Source of the DNA: Lingula anatina
Lineage: Eukaryota > Brachiopoda > Lingulata > Lingulida > Lingulidae
NCBI RefSeq assembly: GCF_001039355.2
Contig: NW_019774014.1
Location: forward strand, 159,671-223,670
Direction of reading: 5' to 3'
DNA: 64,000 bases
Shown: positions 24,901-36,607 of the stretch, one piece after another
Layout of the letters: every line of letters starts with the position of its first letter
Numbering within the stretch: position 1 is the first letter of the stretch
Made by a program: the position numbers and the translations under genes
The notes under the pieces: model-generated
Told to the model about the DNA's origin: nothing
Seen by the model: the letters and a program-made list of their open reading frames with translations, nothing else
Databases searched by the model: none

Positions 24901-26326
24901 ACTGTTGACTTACCATAAGGGCAGCTAATACTGAAAGACTCACTGTTGACTTACCATAAGGGCAGTTAATAGTGAAAGACTCACTGTTGACTTACCATAA
25001 GGACACCTAATACTGAAAGACTCACTGTTGACTTACCATAAGGGCAGTTAATAGTGAAAGACTCACTGTTGACTTACCATAAGGGCAGTTAATAGTGAAA
25101 GACTCACTGTTGACTTACCATAAGGACACCTAATACTGAAAGGCCCAATGTTGATTTACCATAAGGACAGCTAATACTGAAAGGCTCACTGTTGACTTAC
25201 CATAAGGGCAGCTAATACTGAAAGGCTCACTGTTGACTTACCATAAGGGCAGTTAATACTGAAAGACTCACTGTTGACTTACCATATCGGCAGCTAATAC
25301 TGGTAGACTCACTGTTGACTTACCATAAGGGCAGCTAAAACCCTGGAAAATTCACTGTTCATTGCATATGGCAGAGCTGTCTGTGAGCGCGTGCCATACT
25401 GAGTCTGGAATCTGAAATATAAGATAATATGTTGCATTTCTCAGGGAACTTGACATACATAAATCTACAATTTATATCACAACATTTGTTGCTTTGCCTA
25501 ATAACGTTACAGTTGGCAAAACACTTCAACAACCTACTGCAGTGCTTATCATATATTCAATTCACTATTTGTAAATTCAGAACTCTCAAACAGACTACTT
25601 GCTAAAGAAATTCTTAGTAATCCTAGTCTGCTATGTATTTCTATCAGTATCCTTTTTGTCATATTTTAACAACTCTTCGAGCTGACTGATCAGATAAAGA
25701 ATCCTAAACTACTGTTTGAATCTGAAAGTTCCTGCAGCATGTCGTCAAGGGATACTTACTTCCTCTTGATGTCATTCAAAAATAAAAAAGCTCTGCTTCT
25801 GTCAAAATCCTAAAAATGTGAAAAAAAAATCACAAATTTAATATTATTTAAAGGGCAGAAATAAAGAAAGTCTGGCTTGTCATAATATTTTTGTTCAATA
25901 ATAAGTAAAAAAAATTGTAAAATTATGCCTATTTCATTAGGAGCTTGATATTATTCACAACATCAATTACCAGTAGCATTGTGCAATATTAATACAAAAT
26001 TTTTATGTCTAGGGTATTTCTACCATTGTTTACTTCAGCCAAATGAACAGTTTTCCAACAAATCTGGCAAAACGTAATAAAAACATCTTCTTTATTTTCA
26101 ACCAAAGTTGTCTTTTAAAGTGAATGTATTATCATTTAAAGATGGAATTGCCCTGGTGGTAACACCTGTCACTCTCTTCAGTTGTTAAACTTTTTGACTT
26201 TAATACTCAGCTGATGAACATCTATTATCATGGTATCTATAACCTCAATTATGTTTCAGTATACTCACATCATCTGTGATACAAAGATAGATTATTCTGT
26301 CTTCTGAAACATAGTGAAAAAGGTAG
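21946..26326 (-). CDS. VAMP7: VAMP7 (longin R-SNARE), first allele, exon 1 missing at a contig end
   Basis: Exons 2-8 are present on the minus strand: 26269-26326, 25760-25809, 25324-25411, 23554-23686, 22996-23063, 22320-22412 and 21946-22014. All join in frame. They encode the rest of the longin domain (YLFHY, YLCITDD, FDRSRAFLFLNDIKRK, QTALPYAMNSEFSRVLAALM), a linker, the R-SNARE helix (QVDELKGIMVKNI, then the RGERLELLVDKTED block with the zero-layer Arg), and the transmembrane C-terminus ending in a short CGG/WPC-containing lumenal tail. VAMP7 mediates fusion with late endosomes, lysosomes and secretory lysosomes. Exon 1 is missing only because the contig ends at 26532. The 30006-33966 gene is the other allele. 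Two splice-donor minisatellites interrupt it, at exons 4 and 6. Confidence 0.93.
22771..23063 (-). repeat. 69-bp minisatellite built on VAMP7 exon 6, 4 copies (first allele)
   Basis: The genuine exon 6 (22996-23063) is followed, in the direction of transcription, by three further copies of an approximately 69-bp unit. Each unit has about 48 nt of exon 6 (the GERLELLVDKTED coding part), the donor, and about 20 nt of intron. Copied donors lie near 22926, 22855 and 22786; the first has GTAAAT instead of GTAAGT. A one-base deletion in the unit near 22875 breaks the frame that is open on the other allele. Confidence 0.9.
24091..25339 (-). repeat. 41-bp minisatellite built on the VAMP7 exon 4 donor, 31 copies (first allele)
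   Basis: Thirty-one copies at a period of 41 bp, from 25324 (the genuine exon 4 end) down to about 24098. Read on the minus strand, each unit has TTTCAG, then TATTAGCTGCCCTTATG, which mimics the exon 4 end (GTTTTAGCTGCCCTTATG), then GTAAGTCAACAGTGAGTC. Each copy therefore carries an acceptor-like CAG 17 nt before a strong donor. Most donor copies are intact GTAAGT. The array fills most of intron 4. Confidence 0.92.
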
Positions 26327-26532
26327 CTGAAAACAAAAACAAGAGCAGTTCAGTTTAGAACAGCAAATTTTACATGACTTAAAAAGGCAGACAAAATGTG
26401 ATATATTTCAAAACATACGATAGCTTCAAAAGAAGAAACGTCACTTAAGTCATAATGAAAAACTGACAATATAATAATTTTAATTTCAAGTAACAGAATG
26501 AGAACATGTTATTTTAATCACACAGTTGCCAG

Positions 26533-26533
26533 N
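26533..26533. other. Assembly gap (single N), contig join 2
   Basis: After this N the sequence restarts at the equivalent of 18833 (or 17522) and repeats the whole VAMP7 region with allelic-level differences. Confidence 0.9.
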
Positions 26534-29500
26534 CTCAAACACTGCATAGCCTATATCAGGTGTAAGGACCAAGGGAAGTGAGCCTAAGTATTTTACGCAA
26601 TGTTTCAAGAAGACAATGGAATAAAATGAGCGAGATGTGTAACAGTTTGACAAAGCTCTCAGTTAAAAATCCGGTTTGGTTAGCCCTAGTTTAGCTAGAT
26701 GTATCAGCTTACAAATCCAAGGTTATAGGGTGACGCAGTGACAATATGTAAATTGTGCCTGGAAAGGTAACAAGTGCAGGTTTGTTGATATTGCATCATT
26801 GTTGTGTAATGTCAAACTCGTTACAATCAAAATATTGTTGTTCAGTTTAACTGAATGGCACCTTGAGTCCCAGAAAACTCCAGAGAGCCTAAGTAAGCGT
26901 CTCCCCTTGTTATTAAACAGTATTTGACACATGCGGTCCCATCCAATCTGTGTAATAGGTTCCAGGCGTTATGGCTGTCACTATGACCACGTCAACCCAG
27001 TGTGACACATTACGATAAAAAGGAAGTCAAGTCAGGTTGTTGTTGAAAATCGAGTCCAAATTATGCGAGGAACGTGGTAATATTTTCAAAATATTCTTGT
27101 TCAAACCAACCTTGTAAAACTGGGTGAAAAAAATTGTTCCAGTTGATATCTATCTATAGACCGCTAAGGTACGTAGGAATATTGCACTGTGAAGTTACAA
27201 GTATTTAACGTCATTTTTGTAAGTCTTGGCCTTAGAACATGTAACTGCCTTTTTTTTTTCCCCAAAATCTCACTATAGATTTAATAACAACAATCGTAAA
27301 CCGTCTTGGCATCATCCTGACACAATGAAACATTGCAGAAACGGTTGGATTTTCCTCCGTGTCAACGTCGCGTAAAATGACTTTTTAAAGTGTCAATTTT
27401 CCAAATAATTTCTTCACTTGTGTGTATGAACACCAATTCCCTAACATCACGGCATATCTCCCCCTATGTAATTGAAACTAACATTGAGCGCCTAGGTAAA
27501 TGGTTTCATAATGCATAGAAAACTTCAGTTTAGTTTATGAAATGCGATCAAACTGCAAATGAAATTAAGAATTGAAACTGGGTTGTGTTTGCAATCTCAA
27601 AAGTGGTGCTTCAAATACTTAGTTAAGCTTCGTGAATGCATTTTGAGTTCTTGGCACAAAAAGGAACAATGCGTTTTTTTTAACAGATAAAATAACGAGA
27701 TAATGCCCTGCAACAAAAGATTTATTGAACAAAACGAAGAACGTTACGTTCTTGACTGACAAGCGATTTCTTTAGAAATGAATTAATAAGCAACATGACA
27801 TTCTTAAATATATTCATTTTCATTTTTTTTTTATGCGCAGCCGCAACTTTCACACGCCTCGCTTAAAAACCTCGTCTCTTTAGAAAGGGCCAGTCCAGTT
27901 GAAACTACTGGCTCTGGTGGTGTACGGTGGCTTTTACTCCCAAGGCCTTGGTTTGCAGGCCCGCATTCAAAAATTTCACTCACCATTTGTTTCGAGTCCA
28001 GTCAATTAAAAACACAATAAATTAACTTTTTCAGAAGTCGTTTTCAACATTTCAATAGCAGATAATACTACCTCTGGCGCTATGTGAATGCCATTTGCAC
28101 ACACATGCTGTGCAACCGTGCCACACTTTGTGGTACTTAATTAAAGGGCACTTTTACCTTGTTCTATACACAAAATCCTACAATTTTAAGCGATTCTTGT
28201 GAGTATTTCACGCTTCGGTATTGGCTTTATAGCAGGATTGCATCGGTGTTCTTTATTTTTCGCTTCCAAAGAACATTTTTTCATAAATACATCATTTAAA
28301 CTAGTCACCTCTTTGATCTTTGCAAGTACTTACCTACCGCACTTGTGCGGTTAAATTTTGTAAAAAGACATGCTACAGATTATCTACATATAATAATCTT
28401 GAAATAAAGACATACGAGCATTTGTTTTGAACCATTGTAAATTATTCTCTTCAGAAGTGAAATCAATACAAGATGGGTACAAAAAGATAAAACGAATGGT
28501 GGATTACAAATAACGGTTTTACGTAAAAGAAATCAAGGACTCATTACACCGTCTGTCGTACACCTTACACCAAACGAGCACATCCTCTGGTACAGGAGTC
28601 AATGAAGAGTTATTTTCCATATTTAGCAATATTCGTGATTTAATTACTCTTTTAACATACGTGCCTCGCCAAAGAGAACTATATCAATATGAGATCTTGA
28701 CATATTAGTAAGAAAATAACAGAACCAACTACTTTTCAAATTACCTATCTTCTCTATGAAGAAAGGATAAAAGACGCAGTATTGAACAAACAATAATAAT
28801 AACAAACTAAATGGGATTTCTCAACCAATCTGAAATTAGTGTACCGGTGGTGTACTGGCTCCCTGTGAACAGCAAACATATCAGGTATGGATTTACAGAT
28901 CAAAAATAACAAAACTTCAGATCAAAAGTAACAGAATTACGGGTCAAAAGTAACAGAATTACAGATCGAAATTTAAGTTCACATTCCTCCAGGTGTACAT
29001 GTCTCTTGGCACATTTATTGTCTGCTAGATTATTACTGTAAAACTTAGTAGGACTACTTAGAGCACCACTCTATGATGACATCACAGGCTCACCAGAACT
29101 GCACCAACACTACTCCATTTTGTCATGTCATGCCTTTATCACCAGAAAAACGGCTGTGGATTTTTTACTCAACTTTTTCATGTAACAAACAGGCAGTATA
29201 GGTGGAATGTGAAAACCATCTTAATCTATGCCGACTCCCGTTCCATGCTCATACAATAATCTTCACCCTTATATACCGTATATAACAAATTGAACACATT
29301 CAAGAAGTAATCCACCCATGTACTCTGGGACTTTGTAATATGGTTCATCATTTGAATAAATGCCATCAAATGTAGTTATAATATTACAAGGGTATTCAAA
29401 TAGAAATCCTGGATATATGAGAACATGAATATAGAGACAGTTCTCTATTATGTCACCAACCAGTTAATGAAACCAATATTTTATGGACCTTTAAGATCTT

Positions 29501-29629
29501 ACAACCTTAAATAGATGAGGTGATATTATGACCCATACAGTAACATATATCTTCTCAATATACACATCCTGCCGGGAGGCAGTTGAAACAATATTATATA
29601 ATATAATAATAGTTTGTGTCTGTAATTGT

Positions 29630-32600
29630 TCATTGTTTCCTTGTACAAGGCCAATCCAATCCCCCGCAAGCCCATGATACAATCAAGTACAAAACAATCT
29701 GAAAAATAATGTATTAAGTCAATCAAAAAGAAAAAACACATCCACAATTAAGTGGATGCAAATCATGAAATATATTCCAAACTAAGATATTTTTAAAGAT
29801 AGCGTCTGTTACTATGATATGTGGTAAAATATTTGATAGCAAACAAAACACTTACTTTCAAAATAACCAGAAAAAGAGTGTAGCTGTGGGAGGTTTAATG
29901 TTACTGGCCAAGTTAACAAAAATTAATGTGGAAAAATATTCCAAAATCATAAACATAAAACACTGAACATTACCAAAATAAGTTAAAGCAAAATGTGTAA
30001 CTTACAATAGCTATCACTGCAACAACAATTGTAATTTTTACGTTCTTCCACCACAGTGACCTTGCAAGATTCTGACTAGATTTTCTAAACTGAACAGACT
30101 GGAAGTAAAAACAAAAGATTAAAAAACTAGCAAAGTTACCCTCTTTTAAACTTTTTGTTTAAGCTTTTTTTTTTTTACAAATCTTAATCTTAATCAAATG
30201 ACATTCAGAAAAAATCTATTGTAGAGTAACTGTGTTAAGTTGTTTGAATTACCCTCTTCAACAGTTTCTTTATGATGTGGTAACGGTGTACTGTGAATTT
30301 CACACCAAACCCATTCTCATTCACCCGATACACATAAAAGGGATACCTAACAGCTCTCCTTTTGCCAAGAACTTTTCAAATAATTAAAAGTTTAATTCTT
30401 TCTTCCGAATACCATACATTAAATATCTGTAATACTAGCAACCTAAGTTGAAGTTGGTGCAATTACCTTACATAGAAACTAAAGTCCTCTGTTTTATCTA
30501 CAAGCAATTCCAACCTTTCTCCTTGTAATACCATACTTACATGGAAACTGAAGTCCTCTGTTTTATCTACAAGCAATTCCAACCTCTTTCCTTGTAATAC
30601 CATACTTACATGGGAACTTACGTCCTCTGTTTTATCTACAAGCAGTTCCAGCCTCTTTCCTTGTAATACCATACTTACATGGGAACCTAAATCCTCTGTT
30701 TTATCTACAAGCAATACCAACCTCTTTCCTTGTAATACCATACTTACATGGGAACTTAAGTCCTCTGTTTTATCTACAAGCAGTTCCAGCCTCTCTCCTC
30801 GTGAAACCATACTATCTGAAAACAATACAGAATACAATACATACTTATCAAATATAAGTAAATTTGGAACAAGACATCCATTTAACCTTCTATCCCAAAC
30901 TTTCAACAATTATACAGTGACTGTTGCTGTTGAATGATAGCCAGCAATTTTACAGGGACAGGGAGCGTGGGTGTGTCTTTTCTGGAAAAGTATGCCCTTT
31001 TACTACTAAAAAGTACATATAATTATAATACAATAATGATGTTTATTTATTTACAACCAAAAGTTGGATGGTACATTTAGAGTACTAAAAAATGGTAATT
31101 GTAAGAAAGACATTTGATATTTAAACATTTTCTAAAATATAATTTCAAGAACTGCATTAGAATTAAAATTTGTAAAATTTGTTAAAATCATATAATTACT
31201 TTCAAAATATTGGTATAGAACCTGCTACATCAATTTTGGATTCAGAGTAGACTATTTTCCAGCCAAAAGGGTGGTTCTTTCTAACTTTTCACCCATCCCC
31301 ATCTTTGGGCCTGTGAAGTTGTAAAAAAATACCTATATTCTTGACCATAATTCCCTTGAGCTCATCCACTTGACCTTGAACTTTTGCTACTTTGTCTACA
31401 TTTGCTTCCTCATCCTGGTATCCAGATGCTGAGGCACCTGCTTGCCTGTTCTCACTGTAGTGTTTCTGAAAAATATGTAAAAAATGTGGTAACAGAATAC
31501 AGAAAATACTTTAAAGAGGCTTTTTCTAGACACTATTGCAACAAAAAAAGTACAAGACTGTTACTTCAGCTCCTGCTTCAGCAACATGAACAGACACAGG
31601 CTATGTTGATATCAGATGTCTCCTTCAAAAAGAACTGTGGCTTTTCCGGTGATTTTTGACCGACGGTTTTCCCTATGTCTGTTACAAGATGTATTTATTA
31701 AGTTTTTTAACAGTAACTAACTAATGGAAAAGCTGCAGATGACACTGGACAGCACTGAGAAATTATTCAAAACAAGCATTTGAAGAATTCCTCAATTCAT
31801 TTATAATTTGTTTTGATGGAGTGTTCCATGCCAAATACCTGCTCGTGTGCATTGACTTACCATAAGGACAGCTAATACAAAAAGACTCGCTGTTGACGTG
31901 CCATAAGGACAGCTAATGCTGAAAGACTCACTGTTAACTTACCATAAGGGTAACTAATACTAAAAGACTCACTAATGACTGACCATAAGGACAGCTAAAA
32001 CTAAGACTCACTGTTGACTTACCACAAGGGCACCTAATACTGAAAGACTCACTGTTGACTTACCATAAGGGTAGTCAATACTGAAAGACTCACTGTTCAC
32101 TTACCATAAGGGCAGCTAATACTGGAAGACTCACTGTTGACTTACCACAAGGGTAGTCAATACTGAAAGACTCACTGTTCACTTACCATAAGGGCAGCTA
32201 ATACTGGAAGACTCACTGTTGACTTACCACAAGGGCACCTAATACTGAAAGACTCACTGTTGACTTACCATAAGGGTAGTCAATACTGAAAGACTCACTG
32301 TTGACTTACCATAAGGGCAGATTATACTGAAAGGCTCACTGTTGACTTAACCATAAGGGCAGTTAATACTGAAAGACTCACCGTTGACTTACCATATGGG
32401 CAGCTAATACTGGTAGACTCACTGTTGACTTACCATAAGGGCAGCTAAAACCCTGGAAAATTCACTGTTCATTGCATATGGCAGAGCTGTCTGTGAGCGC
32501 GTGCCATACTGAGTCTGGAATCTGAAATACAAAATAATATGTTGTATTTCTCAGGGAACTTCACATACATAAATATACATCTCATGTCACAACATTTGTT

Positions 32601-33966
32601 GCTTTGCCTAATAACGTCACATTTGGCAAAACACTTTAACAACCTACTGCAGTGCTTTTCATATATTCATTTCACTATTTGTAAATTCTGAACTCTCAAA
32701 CAGACTACTTGCTAAAGAAATTCTTAGCAATACTTGTCTACTATGTATTTCTATCAGTATTCTTTTTTCACATTTAAACAACATTCTCCTAGCTGACTGA
32801 TCAGATAAAAGAATCCTAAACTACTGTTTGAATCTGAAATTTCTTGCAGCATGTTGTCAAGGGATACATACTTCCTCTTGATGTCATTCAAAAATAAAAA
32901 AGCTCTGCTTCTGTCAAAATCCTAAAAATGTGAAAAAATCTTAAATTTAATATTTTTTAAAGGGAAAGGGAGCAGAAATAAAGAAAGTCTGGCTTGTCAA
33001 TGTGTCATAATATTATTGTTCAATAATAAGTCAAAAAATTGTAAAATTATGCCTATTCCATTAGGAATTTGATATTATTCACAGCATCAATTACCAGTGA
33101 CATAGTGCAATATTAATACAAAACATTCATGCCTAGGGTATTTCTACTACTGTTGACTTCAGCCAAATAAACGGTTTTCCAACTTTTGGCGTAACATAAT
33201 AATAACGTCGTATTTATTTTCAACCATAGTAAAAAAACTGTTGTCTTTTAAAGTAAATGTCTTATCATTTAAAGATGAAATTGCCCTGGCATTAACACCT
33301 GTCACTTTCTTCAGTTGTTAAGTTTTTGACTTTATGACTCAACTGATGAACTTCTATTATCATGGTAATAGGTATCTATAACCTATAACATGGTATCTAT
33401 GTTTAAGTATACTCACATCATCTGTTATACAAAGATAGATTATTCTGTCTTCTGATACATAGTGGAAAAGGTAGCTGAAACGGAAGAAAACAAAAATGAC
33501 AGCAGTTCAGATTAGAACAGTAAATTTTACATGAATTAAAAAGCAGACAGAACATGGGATTTTCCAAAGCATAAAATAGCATCAAAATAAGAAATATCAT
33601 TTGAGTCATAATGAAAAACTGACCATATAATAATTTCAATTTCAAGAAACAGAATGAGAACATGTTATTTTAATAACAGCTGTCAGCTCTTTTATACAAC
33701 TGAAACTTTCAAGAAATATTTTATTAATTCACTATTATAATTAAAGTCATAAACTGAATACCATAAAAAACAAAGATTTTCATGAGATGGAATTCATTTG
33801 AGGATAATTTGAAGACTTACCTGCCATGTGAGTATGTAAGCTTGGCATTTTCTGGGGAAATTTTGCTCAGAATTTGATCTGTGACTTCAGTGAAGTTTCC
33901 AGCACATCCTGCATATTTGGCCAGCACTGTATTTCCCCTCGCAACAACAGCAAACAGGAGAGGCAT
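29630..33966 (-). CDS. VAMP7: VAMP7 (longin R-SNARE), second allele, complete
   Basis: Eight minus-strand exons: 33821-33966, 33417-33474, 32872-32921, 32434-32521, 31333-31465, 30748-30815, 30006-30098 and 29630-29698. They give 234 residues (human 220). The start MPLLFAVVARGNTVLAKYAG and the following sequence to KLTYSHG form the beginning of the longin domain, residues 1 to about 118. A linker with an acidic insertion (ASASGYQDEEANVDKV) makes the protein longer than human VAMP7. The R-SNARE helix spans about 140-205, with zero-layer Arg in VSRGERLELL, then KNVKITIVVAVIAIIVLYL as membrane anchor and a short lumenal tail ending RKQ. It functions in fusion with late endosomes/lysosomes and regulated exocytosis. 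Intron 4 holds the 41-bp array and intron 6 starts with the 69-bp array. It is head-to-head with POLR1D. Confidence 0.96.
30467..30815 (-). repeat. 69-bp minisatellite built on VAMP7 exon 6, 5 copies (second allele)
   Basis: The genuine exon 6 (30748-30815, donor GTAAGT at 30747) is followed by four further 69-bp units with donors near 30678, 30609 and 30540 and a degenerate last one near 30470. The frame remains open through all five units, so reading through would insert blocks of 23 residues, each a variant of VSMVLQGKRLELLVDKTED plus four residues. The position of the SNARE zero-layer Arg (CGA in exon 6) reads CAA (Gln) in every extra unit. Confidence 0.92.
31853..32449 (-). repeat. 41-bp minisatellite built on the VAMP7 exon 4 donor, 15 copies (second allele)
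   Basis: Same unit as at 24091-25339 but only 15 copies (donor positions about 31861 to 32434 at 41-bp steps), some 650 bp shorter. The internal order of variant units (AGGGCAC, AGGGTAG, AGGGCAG types) also differs, which fits unequal exchange or slippage. Confidence 0.92.
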
Positions 33967-34896
33967 CTTGCAGTAAAATTGGCCTTTAGGTCTCTATTCT
34001 ACACATACAACCTGAAAAGTTTTCAAACAGATCCACTGCTGTCATCATTTCTATGGCAGACTTTCATGTACCAAAACTTAAGGGAACTGTAAATTAGGAA
34101 ATTCACTTTATGTGTCTATATTTTTATTAGATAATTCAAGCATTTTAAACATGTTTTGCACTACAAATCAATATCTTACAAATATGTCAATGTGCACAGG
34201 TCATAGCCATCCAATGTTAAACGAGCTATTTACAGCAGAATATATGCCGAGCAATTGCTGTGCTATGACAAAATTAAGCAAACCCGCAAGTCATATGAAC
34301 GATGAAAGAACTGTTCTTTGCTTGGGTTTTCAGACTACTCAGATATATAAGACTTGTGGTGCACATTAATCTTGCGTCAAATTCATTCACAGTCATAATG
34401 ACAAAGTTTCTACTGGGACATTTATCATTATAATTTAGCTCCAAATCTTATTTTGTGATTCAATTACAAGTCTTAGACTATATGTGTATGTGACTTACAC
34501 TTAACTTCAGTCCTTCACTTTCCCGTCTTAAATGGTCCTATAAAAAACCTACGAACCTACGACCGTTCTTAAGAGTACCACAAAACTGAGTAAAGTTTGT
34601 GTTCATAGGGTCTTCCTTCCTTCTGCGCTCTCTGTCTTGTTTTCTTCTGACGTCATCATCACATGAGTTTGTAGCAGTAGCCGCGCGTAAGTATATAAAT
34701 ATTTGATTCTAATTTATTTTTTCCGACACGGTTTACAGCAATATATTTATTAGAATTATAGTAAATTTATGGAAATTTGGATATAGAATTTGTTATTACT
34801 TGTCTTATTTTATTGCAAAGTGCAACAATATTTTCATATTTCTGATAAGGATCAAATTTATGGTGTGTGTCATTGAAGGTCAAGGTGAGAGAAAGC
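33967..34896. promoter_or_regulatory. Bidirectional promoter between VAMP7 and POLR1D, with a CRE
   Basis: The start codons face away from each other 930 bp apart. A perfect TGACGTCA lies at 34648-34655 and is conserved on the other allele at 39969-39976. No TATA box is evident. It also contains the point (34200) where the next contig overlap begins. Confidence 0.5.
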
Positions 34897-36607
34897 ATGG
34901 AAGTTGGTCGACTGGAAGTTGTAAGTATCAAACACAAATTGTGCGTGAATGTTTATAAACAATTAATTATGCAGTCTCAGAGTTATGCCACTCTTTATTC
35001 AGTCTGAAATCATTTTTTGTCGGGAGCTGAAAATGGTAATGTGTGGGTCTGTGAATTTTTTTAGATATTAATAATAATCTGGTACATGATTTCTTTAAAA
35101 TCAGGACAACCTGCTGATTTCTTCAAAATAATAGTTTGCAATGCTCATACATGTTTGGAGAATTTGAATTTATTTATTTATTTATTTATTTAAGGTGGAG
35201 CCAGAGAACCCAGAGGATGAAACCTGCAGGACATTTGTGATGTACAATGAAGACCATACTTTGGGAAATTCACTCAGATATATCATAATGAAGAAGTAAG
35301 TATAACCTGTGTCAGTGGTTTTATGTAGAAGAAAGATGCATTATTTACTCTAGACTTTCATCTTTGGCAACATGAAGATGAATAAGTTTAGTGTTATCCT
35401 ATACACTAATAATATAATGTTTACAGAATCAGAAGTTTATTGACAATCGCCCTACATCCGGGCATGATCAAATACAAGAAGTAATCCGCAGAGTGATTAC
35501 CAAATACAGTTTGATATACATTATATAATGTCTAGACTAAAGCAGGGAAAGTACAAGTACTACTCAATAAAGATCAATATAGGGATAAAAAAAATGTTAT
35601 GGTATGCAGACTAACTTTCAAACATAAGATCATGACAGAAAGACTGGAAAGCCTGTGTGTGTTGCCTTGCAGCTTTTATTTTTTACGGTACTTTGAAACC
35701 CAATTTTGTTTTTATCCTTAAACTATTATTATTTATAATAATTGAACCATTTCTTAATATTCAGCCCAGAAGTTCAGTTTTGTGGGTACAGCGTTCCCCA
35801 TCCATCAGAAAGCAAGATAAATTTACGAATACAGACAAATGGTATGTAGGATTCCTTAACAAAACATTTGATTTTCACAAAAGTTTATTATTAAATTTCC
35901 ATATGATAAACCATTGTGGGGATTTAGAAACTTTTGTTTTTAATATTTGACGTACATATTTCCAATTATTATTTTTTTCTGGGTTGCTATTATTTAACAG
36001 TTTATGTGAGTAATAAAACAACCATTTCTCACTACCCTGCATGAACTGTACTCAGCAAACTCCTAGACTTGGTCCATCACTTTTTCACACCAGGTTTGTC
36101 AATTCTCATTGCAGGGCCACCTGCTGTAGATGTCTTACGAAGAGGACTCGTGGAGTTGACCGCAGTGTGTGAACATGTCCTGACAACATTTGAGGTGACA
36201 CTTCTACATCAGTAGCCATACATCCTATACTCAAACTCTTAATTATTGTTAATCTAATAATTTTAAAGTTTTTGTCAGTTTCTTTCTTTTTATTTCAGTG
36301 CTTACTATTGCTAATATATTGTAATTTTGGAGGAATTCAAGATATCTAACATATAACATTGAAATTATTTAGCATCATTGATAATTGATTCACTGTCTTC
36401 GTAAGGCATGATTTTCTTAAATGAATTTGACAATGTATTATTAAATAAATAATTTTCAAATTTGCAAATGAATCTCTAGATAAAAATTTCGACATAATGA
36501 TCCTCTTTTTGTGCCTCTGAATCTCAAGATACATTTTTTTCTTTCAGACAACAGTGAACAACTTCAAGAGAGAACAAGGCAGTGCAGAGCCTATGGACAC
36601 AAGTTGA
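34897..36607 (+). CDS. POLR1D: RNA polymerases I and III subunit RPAC2, first allele
   Basis: Five exons, 34897-34920, 35195-35295, 35765-35841, 36115-36194 and 36548-36607, join in frame to 113 residues. RPAC2 is the AC19 subunit shared by Pol I and Pol III; it pairs with RPAC1 and is the counterpart of the bacterial alpha subunit N-terminal domain. The diagnostic stretch is [20 protein letters not shown] followed by [20 protein letters not shown] and [18 protein letters not shown], with the HTLGNSLR dimerisation motif intact. The first exon encodes only eight residues. The N-terminus is shorter than in human. A likely AATAAA lies at 37430-37435, convergent with ATP6V1G. Confidence 0.96.

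Larger units (their letters stand above)
26534..33686. repeat. Second allelic copy of 18833-26532 (probable assembly overlap)
   Basis: The segment is colinear with 18833-26532 over its full length, including all VAMP7 exons 2-8, with scattered substitutions, small indels and a different copy number in both minisatellites. It continues past 33686 into VAMP7 exon 1, which the first copy lacks. This is the pattern expected when two allelic contigs overlap and are not merged. Confidence 0.88.

Noticed and set aside
24091-25339. CRISPR-like regular 41-bp repeats
   Set aside because: There are no unique spacers between repeats, the units are directly adjacent and variable, and the context is an animal intron.
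30463-30909. A 148-residue protein with five repeated LELLVDKTED blocks as an independent gene
   Set aside because: The frame runs through the exon 6 acceptor and repeated donors of VAMP7; it is exon 6 plus its minisatellite and not a separate gene. Possible read-through is kept as a finding.
34112-34369. 85-codon plus-strand frame in the VAMP7/POLR1D promoter region
   Set aside because: The corresponding sequence on the other allele (39533 onward) has a deletion and changes that disrupt it; no known motif.
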